Positions 32,243 to 37,940 of a DNA stretch of 37,940 nucleotides are shown here, one piece after another. Numbering within the stretch: position 1 is the stretch's first letter; each line of letters opens with the position of its first letter. The notes beneath the pieces are model-generated. The model searched no databases. It was not told the origin of the DNA and worked only from the letters and a program-made list of their open reading frames with translations. The DNA comes from HGM04593 sp045661205 (GTDB lineage: Bacteria > Bacteroidota > Bacteroidia > Bacteroidales > Bacteroidaceae), in assembly GCA_045661205.1 (NCBI GenBank), contig JAZRFE010000037.1, positions 1 through 37,940 of the forward strand. The letters are read 5' to 3'. The translations under genes were made by a program, and so were the position numbers.

Positions 32243-34117
32243 ATGGCTATTGACTTGCAGATTGAGGGGCTGAGCAAAAGTTTCGGTGCTCTCGTTCTTT
32301 TCGAAAATATATCTTTCTCCATCGAGAGCAATCAGAGAATAGGACTCATTGCCCGCAACGGCAAGGGTAAAAGTACGTTGCTCAAGATTATTGCCGGTGG
32401 CGAGAATTACGACAGCGGCTCCATAGTATTCCGCAAAGACCTTAAGGTGGGTTATCTTGAGCAGGAGCCTCGTTTCGAGCCGGGTACAAAGGTACTCGAC
32501 GCCTGCTTGCAACGCAACGGCGAAAAGTCGGCGGTAATTTCGCGTTACGAGCGTGCCACGCAGAGTGGCGACGAACGCGAACTTCATGCTGCTCTCGAAG
32601 AGATGGATCGTCTCTCGGCTTGGGACTTCGAGACAAAGGTGAAGCAGGTGCTCTCGAAACTGAAAATCACCGATTTCAACCAAACTGTCGAGACACTCTC
32701 GGGCGGACAGATGAAACGTGTGGCATTGGCATCGATTCTGCTCGAAGAGCCCGACCTGATGATTCTTGACGAGCCTACCAACCACCTCGATACCGAAATG
32801 GTCGAGTGGCTCGAGGAGTATCTTGCGCGTCTCAATTGTAGTCTGCTCATGGTTACTCACGACCGCTATTTCCTCGACAGGGTGTGCAACGAAATTATAG
32901 AGATTGACGACAATCGCATCTATCGCTACAAGGGCAATTACAGCTATTTTCTGCGCAAGCGCGACGAGCGTCTCGAAAATGCCGAGGCCGAAATGTTGCG
33001 TGCCCGCAACCTCATGCGTAAAGAGCTCGACTGGATGCGTCGTCAGCCACAGGCGCGTGCCACAAAAGCAAAATACAGAATAGATGCCTTTTACAAACTA
33101 GAAGAGAAGGCGGCGGCTCTGCGTCGCGACGCGAGTGTCACCCTCGGTACCAATTCGCGTTACATAGGCAAGAAAATCTTTGAAATGCGTGCGCTCAACA
33201 AGGCATTTGGCGACAGGGTGATAGTGAAGGATTTTTATTACAATTTCGCCCGTTACGAAAAGCTGGGAATCGTGGGTAACAACGGCACCGGCAAGTCCAC
33301 ATTCATAAAAATGCTGCTTGGTCACGCTCAGCAGGACAGTGGCACCATCGAGGTAGGCGAGACTGTCAAGTGGGGCTATTACAGTCAGGATGGTATCTCC
33401 TTCGACGAGAATATGCGAGTCATCGACGCGGTGAAAAAGATTGCCGAGGTGGTGGAGATTGGCGGAAAAACTCTCACCGCATCGCAGTTTTTGCAACATT
33501 TTCTCTTCTCGCCCTCTAAGCAGTACGACTATGTGTGTAAACTGAGCGGTGGCGAGCGTCGCAGGCTCTATCTGTGTACGGTACTCATGTCGTCGCCCAA
33601 CTTCCTTGTGCTCGACGAGCCTACCAATGATCTTGATATTGACACCTTGCAGGTGCTCGAGGAGTATCTCACCGACTTCAAAGGTTGTCTCATTGTTGTC
33701 AGTCACGATCGTTATTTTATGGATAGGGTGGTCGATCATCTGTTTGTATTTAAGGGGCAGGGCGAGATAAAGGATTTCCCGGGCAACTACACCGACTATC
33801 GCGATTGGTGCGAAGAGGAAAAGGCTGCTGCTAAAAGCGTTGCCGATGCAAAGACAAAGGTGGTGAAAGAGGAGAAGAGCAAGCCTGCCAACCCCTCGGG
33901 CAAGCGCAAGATGACCTTCAACGAAAAACGCGAATTCGAGGCACTCGAGGGCGAAATTGCCATGCTCGAAGAGGAGAAGGCACAGCTCGAAGCCGATATT
34001 TGCAGCGGTACGCTCGATAACGATTCTCTGCTGAAGAAATCTATGCGTGTGGCCGAGGTTATAGAGTTGCTAGACGAGAAGAGCATGCGATGGCTCGAAC
34101 TGAGCGAGCTTGCTTAG
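32243..34117 (+). CDS. uup: ABC-F family ATPase, Uup type
   Basis: This 624-residue soluble protein has two ABC domains and no membrane segments. The first Walker A is ARNGKGKST (37-45) and the second is GNNGTGKST. The signatures are LSGGQMKR and LSGGERRR, and both Walker B segments contain DEPTN. The linker between domains (about 235-320) is a charged helical hairpin. The last 75 residues, EEEKAQLEAD region included, form the C-terminal coiled coil typical of Uup. ABC-F proteins act on the ribosomal E site or in replication and recombination quality control. Nothing marks it as an antibiotic-resistance type. The ATG at 32243 is chosen from homology and the promoter position. Confidence 0.9.
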   Translation: MAIDLQIEGLSKSFGALVLFENISFSIESNQRIGLIARNGKGKSTLLKIIAGGENYDSGSIVFRKDLKVGYLEQEPRFEPGTKVLDACLQRNGEKSAVISRYERATQSGDERELHAALEEMDRLSAWDFETKVKQVLSKLKITDFNQTVETLSGGQMKRVALASILLEEPDLMILDEPTNHLDTEMVEWLEEYLARLNCSLLMVTHDRYFLDRVCNEIIEIDDNRIYRYKGNYSYFLRKRDERLENAEAEMLRARNLMRKELDWMRRQPQARATKAKYRIDAFYKLEEKAAALRRDASVTLGTNSRYIGKKIFEMRALNKAFGDRVIVKDFYYNFARYEKLGIVGNNGTGKSTFIKMLLGHAQQDSGTIEVGETVKWGYYSQDGISFDENMRVIDAVKKIAEVVEIGGKTLTASQFLQHFLFSPSKQYDYVCKLSGGERRRLYLCTVLMSSPNFLVLDEPTNDLDIDTLQVLEEYLTDFKGCLIVVSHDRYFMDRVVDHLFVFKGQGEIKDFPGNYTDYRDWCEEEKAAAKSVADAKTKVVKEEKSKPANPSGKRKMTFNEKREFEALEGEIAMLEEEKAQLEADICSGTLDNDSLLKKSMRVAEVIELLDEKSMRWLELSELA

Positions 34118-34215
34118 TGCGGTGTTTTTGCTGTTAATTACTTATTATTAGTAAAAGTAAATTTGTGTTGCACGTTTTTGGTCGCGTGTCGTGCACTGCT
34201 TCTCTGCTTTGTATG

Positions 34216-34223
34216 TATCTTTG
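34216..34223 (+). promoter_or_regulatory. -7 box of the thioesterase gene
   Basis: TATCTTTG matches TAnnTTTG exactly and lies 40 bases before the ATG at 34263. No good -33 match is seen at 19-21 bases upstream. Confidence 0.5.
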
Positions 34224-34262
34224 TGCCAAAGAAACGAACGCATATAATAAAAATCAGATAAA

Positions 34263-35027
34263 ATGGAGAATTTGAATAAGGTAGACAGCTTTCAGTTCGA
34301 GGTAGACAAAACTACCGTCGATAAACTGTATCGCATGCGTCCCAGCGCATTGTGTAACATGATGCTTTCGTGTGCCGGTCGTCACGCTGATGCTCGTGGC
34401 TTTGGAGCAAAGAGCAACTTGGGTTGGGTAATGGCACGCATGGTGCTCGACATCAAGAATATCCCTCTTGGTGGAGATAAGTTTACAATAGAGACTTTTA
34501 TAAAGAACTCCTATCGCGGTTTCACCGATCGTTGCATACGTGCCGTAGACGAGAATGGTAATGAGCTTGCGGCTATGATGGCAACCTTTGCCATGATTGA
34601 CCTCGACACACGCGCACCTTTTGATTTTAATAATGAATTTCACGACCTCTTCGTGCGCTATCTTGCTCCCGAAGAGCCTTTCAGTATTCCTCGTGTGCCC
34701 TCGCCTCGTCGTTGCACAGTAGACGACGTAGAGCCTGTGCATCGCAGAATAAGATACAGTGATGTTGATATCAACGGACATATGAACAGCATCCGTTACA
34801 TCGACCACATTATGGATATTCTCTCTCTCGACTATCTTTACACCCACGACTTCAACCGTTTTGTGGTTGCATACATGCAAGAGGCCAAGCCCGGTGAGGG
34901 TCTTAACTACTGCATGAAAGAGGTAGAGGACGACACATACTATGTGCAGATTGTGAAGGACAGCGGCGAGGCTATCTGCCGTTGCGAGATGAGCTTCCTT
35001 CCCCGTCCCGAGGTAGAGGAAGAATAA
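34263..35027 (+). CDS. Acyl-ACP thioesterase
   Basis: This 254-residue protein has two tandem hotdog domains, the arrangement of plant FatA/FatB and bacterial acyl-ACP thioesterases (PF01643 type). The first half contains the LGWVMARM helix and TIETFIKN strand. The second half has YSDVDINGHMNSIRYID, where the Asn and His fit the catalytic residues of the family. It releases free fatty acids from acyl-ACP in the cytoplasm. The chain-length preference is unknown. It is likely a single-gene unit. Downstream is a 226-base untranslated stretch before a terminator. Confidence 0.88.
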   Translation: MENLNKVDSFQFEVDKTTVDKLYRMRPSALCNMMLSCAGRHADARGFGAKSNLGWVMARMVLDIKNIPLGGDKFTIETFIKNSYRGFTDRCIRAVDENGNELAAMMATFAMIDLDTRAPFDFNNEFHDLFVRYLAPEEPFSIPRVPSPRRCTVDDVEPVHRRIRYSDVDINGHMNSIRYIDHIMDILSLDYLYTHDFNRFVVAYMQEAKPGEGLNYCMKEVEDDTYYVQIVKDSGEAICRCEMSFLPRPEVEEE

Positions 35028-35253
35028 TTTTCTGTACAAATGATAAAAGGCAGCCTCAAACGGATAGGTCTTTTAATTTTTAACTAATTGATTTTCAGGA
35101 TTGGGTTTTACGAAAATTGCGAAATCCTACATAGAAGAATACATGAAGGTCGTAATTAAGCCAAAAAACTACAAATGCAAAGGCATATAAAACTTTTGAA
35201 AGTAAAGCACTGAAATCAAGCATCTTCCAGAGATGCATTGTGAATAAACTAAG
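35028..35253 (+). other. Non-coding stretch with several small hairpins
   Basis: There is no credible ORF longer than 15 codons. Hairpins are AGGATT (35097-35102) with AATCCT (35123-35128) enclosing TTTT/AAAA, ATGC (35175-35178) with GCAT (35183-35186), and GCATCT (35220-35225) with AGATGC (35231-35236). They end in the strong terminator at 35254. This could be a long 3' untranslated region of the thioesterase transcript or a small RNA gene. I see no clear promoter within it. Confidence 0.35.
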
Positions 35254-35300
35254 GTGGCGTATGAGTGAACTACAATGTTCACTACATACGCCACTTTTTT
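35254..35300 (+). terminator. Terminator between the thioesterase gene and pstB
   Basis: GTGGCGTATG plus AGTGAAC (35254-35270) pairs with GTTCACT plus ACATACGCCAC (35277-35294), 17 pairs with one bulged base, around a 6-base loop, followed by six T. It lies between converging transcripts and ends 22 bases from the pstB stop. Confidence 0.9.
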
Positions 35301-35321
35301 GTATTATTTATGAGTATCATA

Positions 35322-36089
35322 CTATCCCATCTTGCCTGTAAGGTAGGCTTTGGTGCGTTCGTCCGATGGATTGGTGAACATTGTTTCGGTGTTGCCATAT
35401 TCGACTAACTCACCCAGGTACATAAACATCGACTTCGAAGATATTCGTTTTGCCTGCCCCATATTGTGTGTTACGATAAGAATAGTCACTTCCTTCTGCA
35501 ACTCCAATAGCAGCTCCTCGATATGCTTTGTCGCAATGGGGTCGAGTGCAGATGTTGGCTCATCCATCAGAAGAACATCGGGCTTCATAGCCAAGGCACG
35601 GGCAATGCACAGACGCTGCTGCTGACCACCTGAAAGGAATGTTCCCTTCTTGTTCAGTACATCCTTGACCTCATCCCAAAGGGCAACGCTGCGCAAGCAA
35701 CGCTCCACGGTAGCATCTTTCTCTGCCTTGGAGAGTTTGATTCCGTTCAATGCAAAACCCGACAGAACATTGTCGTAGATGCTCATTGTTGGAAATGGTG
35801 CAGGGCGCTGGAAGACCATACCCACACGACGACGCACATCGATAGGCTCCATCGCAAGGATATTCTCGCCATTGAGCAATATTTCGCCATCGACACGGAT
35901 ATTCGGATAGAGGTTGTGCATAAGGTTTACGGCACGCAGAAGTGTCGATTTACCACAGCCCGAAGGTCCCATAATAGCTGTGATGGTATTTCGCTTAATG
36001 GCTGCCGATACATACTTCACAGCCATAGTTTGCTTGGTATATGATACGCAAGTCTTCTTAAACTCCAATATAGGTTTTACTGATTCCAT
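35322..36089 (-). CDS. pstB: Phosphate ABC transporter ATP-binding protein
   Basis: This 255-residue ATPase energises the Pst high-affinity phosphate importer. Walker A is GPSGCGKST (41-49), the signature is LSGGQQQR (152-159), and Walker B contains LLMDEPTSALD. FQRPAPFPTMSIYDNV is the PstB version of the Q-loop region. The start overlaps the end of pstA by 13 bases, so the two are translationally coupled. In most bacteria phoU follows pstB, but the next gene here is on the other strand and phoU is not present in the window. Confidence 0.96.
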   Translation of the reverse strand: MESVKPILEFKKTCVSYTKQTMAVKYVSAAIKRNTITAIMGPSGCGKSTLLRAVNLMHNLYPNIRVDGEILLNGENILAMEPIDVRRRVGMVFQRPAPFPTMSIYDNVLSGFALNGIKLSKAEKDATVERCLRSVALWDEVKDVLNKKGTFLSGGQQQRLCIARALAMKPDVLLMDEPTSALDPIATKHIEELLLELQKEVTILIVTHNMGQAKRISSKSMFMYLGELVEYGNTETMFTNPSDERTKAYLTGKMG

Positions 36090-36943
36090 TTTTTTGCAAG
36101 ATATTTAGCTGTAAGATTCAATGTGAGAACGAATAACAGGAGGAAAAGCGATGCTCCCCAAATAAGCTCTTGTAGGTTGGGGTCGTTGAAGAACTCCCAT
36201 ATAAGCAGAGGTACGGCAGAGATTGGCTTATCAATAGAGAAGCGCACAAGCGAGCAACCAAGAGCTGTAAACATTAGCGGTGCAGTCTCTCCAATCACTC
36301 GTGAGATAGCGAGCAATACACCCGTAAAGATACCACCGAAAGCTGCGGGCAACTGCACTTTTATCATCACACGAGCCTTGTTGCCACCCAATGCCAAACC
36401 AGCCTCTTTGAGCGACGCAGGGAGAATTTTCAGCGTCTCTTCGGTCGAGCGAATAATAAGCGGAAGCATCATAATACAGAGAGCCACACTACCTGCGATT
36501 GCCGAATACCCCTTCATTGGAACAACAACCCAGATGTAGGTGATGATACCGATAATCACCGATGGAGTGCCCTGTAAAAGGTCAGTCAAATAGCTTACCA
36601 CCTGTGCAAAGCGATTTTTGCTATTTTCTGCCAAGAATGCGCCGCACAAGATACCCACAGGCACAGCAACAACGACCGCCATACCCAGCATTATCATCGT
36701 GCCGACAATACCATTTGCAATACCACCGGGGATAGGCTCACCCGCCTCTATAGCCTTCATCGCCTTATATGCCGTAGGTGTAGGCTCGGTAAAGAACGAC
36801 CACGAGAGCTGGTCAAAACCTTTAAGTAGTACCTCTCCCAAGATGGCAAGCAGCGGAACGGCTGTAAGAGCGGCAAGAAAACATACGCTCCAAAGCATAA
36901 GTTTGTCCTTTGCCAAGCGATTTTTTAATTTGAATCTACTCAT
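36077..36943 (-). CDS. pstA: Phosphate ABC transporter permease PstA
   Basis: This 288-residue inner-membrane protein has about six membrane helices and the permease EAA loop SLKEAGLALGGNKARVM before a conserved LP. It forms the phosphate channel with PstC. Its first codon follows the pstC stop by one base, and its end overlaps pstB by 13 bases, marking one operon. TPTAYKAMKAIEAGEPIPGGIANG is the typical PstA periplasmic loop before the second helix. Confidence 0.95.
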   Translation of the reverse strand: MSRFKLKNRLAKDKLMLWSVCFLAALTAVPLLAILGEVLLKGFDQLSWSFFTEPTPTAYKAMKAIEAGEPIPGGIANGIVGTMIMLGMAVVVAVPVGILCGAFLAENSKNRFAQVVSYLTDLLQGTPSVIIGIITYIWVVVPMKGYSAIAGSVALCIMMLPLIIRSTEETLKILPASLKEAGLALGGNKARVMIKVQLPAAFGGIFTGVLLAISRVIGETAPLMFTALGCSLVRFSIDKPISAVPLLIWEFFNDPNLQELIWGASLFLLLFVLTLNLTAKYLAKKWNQ

Positions 36944-36944
36944 A

Positions 36945-37802
36945 TTACACTATTCTTGCTCGTTTAATCATTATCTTACCCACCATATTGATTGCAGCGG
37001 TTATCAGGAAGAGAATCAAGCCGATAGCAATAAGTGATGAGAGTCGCAAATCGTCAGCCTCGCCGAATTGGTTGGCGATGATTGATGCCATAGAGTTTCC
37101 CGTAGAGGTAATAGAGTCGGGGATGTTGTTGGTGTTACCAATAAGCATCGTTACTGTCATCGTCTCGCCCAAAGCACGCCCAATAGCCAAGATATAGGAT
37201 GAGAAAATACCCGAACCCGCAACGGGGAATACCACCTTACGAATAACCTCAGCACGGGTTGCTCCAAGGCTATAAGCTCCCTCTTTGAGGTCGTTTGGCA
37301 CCATCTTGATAAACTCAGCACTAAGCGATGCTGCATAGGGAATAATCATTATCGCCAAAACAAGCGAGGCGGTGAGTACGCCAGAGCCTTGCGGTGAGAT
37401 ATTAAGAGCCATAATAATTGGGCGCAAGGTGTAGAAGCCCCATAGACCATAAATGATTGAAGGAATACCCGCCAACAAATCGGTTACGGTGCTCAACACG
37501 GCAGCCACCTTTGTACCCTTGAAATACTCGCCCACGAAGAGTGCAACGGGCAGAGAAAAGGGAATGCAAAAGATAAGAGCCAAAAGGGTTGTCATCAGCG
37601 TACCCGTAATAAATGGCAACGCACCGTATTGCTCCGCACTCTCGGTATAGCTCCACTCCGACGAAGTTAGGAACTTAAAGAATCCGAAGTGTTCGAATGC
37701 CTCGTATGCGTCAGTGACGAGGGCGTAGACCACGCCCCCGCACACTATCGGCATTATCAATGCAGCTGCGAACAACAGGATTTTATATAGTTTATCGTTC
37801 AT
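36945..37802 (-). CDS. pstC: Phosphate ABC transporter permease PstC
   Basis: This 285-residue inner-membrane protein has about six membrane helices. The EAA loop is DLKEGAYSLGATRAEVI, followed by KVVFP. GIPSIIYGLWGFY and GRALGETMTVTMLIGN are typical of PstC. The ATG at 37802 lies 9 bases downstream of the pstS stop. It pairs with PstA in the importer. Confidence 0.95.
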   Translation of the reverse strand: MNDKLYKILLFAAALIMPIVCGGVVYALVTDAYEAFEHFGFFKFLTSSEWSYTESAEQYGALPFITGTLMTTLLALIFCIPFSLPVALFVGEYFKGTKVAAVLSTVTDLLAGIPSIIYGLWGFYTLRPIIMALNISPQGSGVLTASLVLAIMIIPYAASLSAEFIKMVPNDLKEGAYSLGATRAEVIRKVVFPVAGSGIFSSYILAIGRALGETMTVTMLIGNTNNIPDSITSTGNSMASIIANQFGEADDLRLSSLIAIGLILFLITAAINMVGKIMIKRARIV

Positions 37803-37811
37803 AGCTATCTG

Positions 37812-37940
37812 TTATTGCAATATTGCCACACCGTCATAAGTCACGGTTTTTAAGTTTGTCATACTCAACTCCTTTGCCTTTGCTGGAAGTGGTGCATAGT
37901 GTACCTCTGATGTAATGTTCTGTGCTTCGTCAGAGAGAAT
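37812..37940 (-). CDS. pstS: Phosphate-binding protein, C-terminal part (5' end outside window)
   Basis: The reverse frame is open from the window edge and encodes 42 residues ending in TAA at 37814-37812. SEVHYAPLPAKAKEL followed by LKTVTYDG is the C-terminal end expected of PstS-type periplasmic phosphate-binding proteins. It is followed by pstC after 9 bases, giving the order pstS-pstC-pstA-pstB. The call rests on context and this short match. Confidence 0.8.
   Translation of the reverse strand: MLSDEAQNITSEVHYAPLPAKAKELSMTNLKTVTYDGVAILQ

Noticed and set aside
34254..35039. 261-codon reverse ORF opposite the thioesterase gene
   Set aside because: The forward frame has the double-hotdog motifs, so the reverse frame is a shadow.
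35142..35189. 15-codon ORF starting ATGAAGGTCG in the gap before pstB
   Set aside because: It is too short, has no ribosome-binding context and resembles nothing I can name.
1..37940. CRISPR arrays, tRNA or rRNA genes, insertion sequences, prophage or defence genes
   Set aside because: I looked for direct-repeat arrays, cloverleaf patterns, transposase or integrase motifs and typical defence domains and saw none.

Overview
The window is a stretch of chromosome from a member of the Bacteroidales (Bacteroidetes). Several things point there. Promoter-like boxes match the Bacteroidetes sigma factor consensus (TAnnTTTG with a TTTG-like box about 20 bp upstream). Start codons mostly lack Shine-Dalgarno sequences. 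RpoB (1273 aa), RpoC (1452 aa), ParE, Uup, the PlsC-like/GNAT lipid acyltransferase pair and the DUF4292/EnvC-like operon all have the form typical of this group. Nearly all of the content is core genome. I see no rRNA, tRNA, CRISPR array, transposase or phage gene.

Layout. (1) 1-8.6 kb: the 3' end of rplL, a hairpin that may act as an attenuator, then rpoB and rpoC, closed by a 21-bp perfect inverted-repeat terminator. (2) 8.6-10.6 kb: a PlsC-like O-acyltransferase and a GNAT-type N-acyltransferase, the probable glycine-lipid pair glsA/glsB. (3) 10.7-15.7 kb: a five-gene forward operon of dut, a secreted TPR protein, a DUF4292 lipoprotein, a coiled-coil EnvC-like factor with a degenerate LytM domain, and a small secreted protein. 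(4) 15.7-21.9 kb: a five-gene reverse operon, transcribed as Ca/Na antiporter, GNAT-like protein, parE, coaD and S41 protease, with a good promoter at its head. (5) 21.9-23.1 kb: prmA on the reverse strand, followed at once by a short remnant of a GH92 alpha-mannosidase gene. (6) 23.2-27.8 kb: rplS, a small DUF2007 gene (reverse), frr, rsgA and a large lipoprotein resembling a six-hairpin glycosidase. (7) 27.8-31.0 kb: asd (reverse), then tcdA, lolD and a small secreted basic protein. (8) 31.1-35.0 kb: a ROK sugar kinase, a Uup-type ABC-F ATPase and an acyl-ACP thioesterase. (9) 35.3-37.9 kb: pstB, pstA, pstC and the 3' end of pstS on the reverse strand (high-affinity phosphate import).

Functionally the window is dominated by transcription, translation and ribosome assembly (rplL, rpoBC, rplS, prmA, frr, rsgA, tcdA, uup), by envelope and lipid biogenesis (glsAB, EnvC module, lolD, thioesterase) and by phosphate uptake.

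The most striking observation is an in-frame TAG at 23607-23609 in rplS, exactly where a conserved tyrosine of ribosomal protein L19 should be. Sixteen further codons of normal L19 sequence follow in frame before a TAA. This is a nonsense mutation, a readthrough site or a sequence error, and it should be checked first. Other points of interest are the GH92 remnant at the end of prmA, overlapping divergent -7 boxes upstream of frr, a promoter whose -33 box lies in the loop of a terminator, and a compact hairpin that contains the stop codons of two convergent genes.
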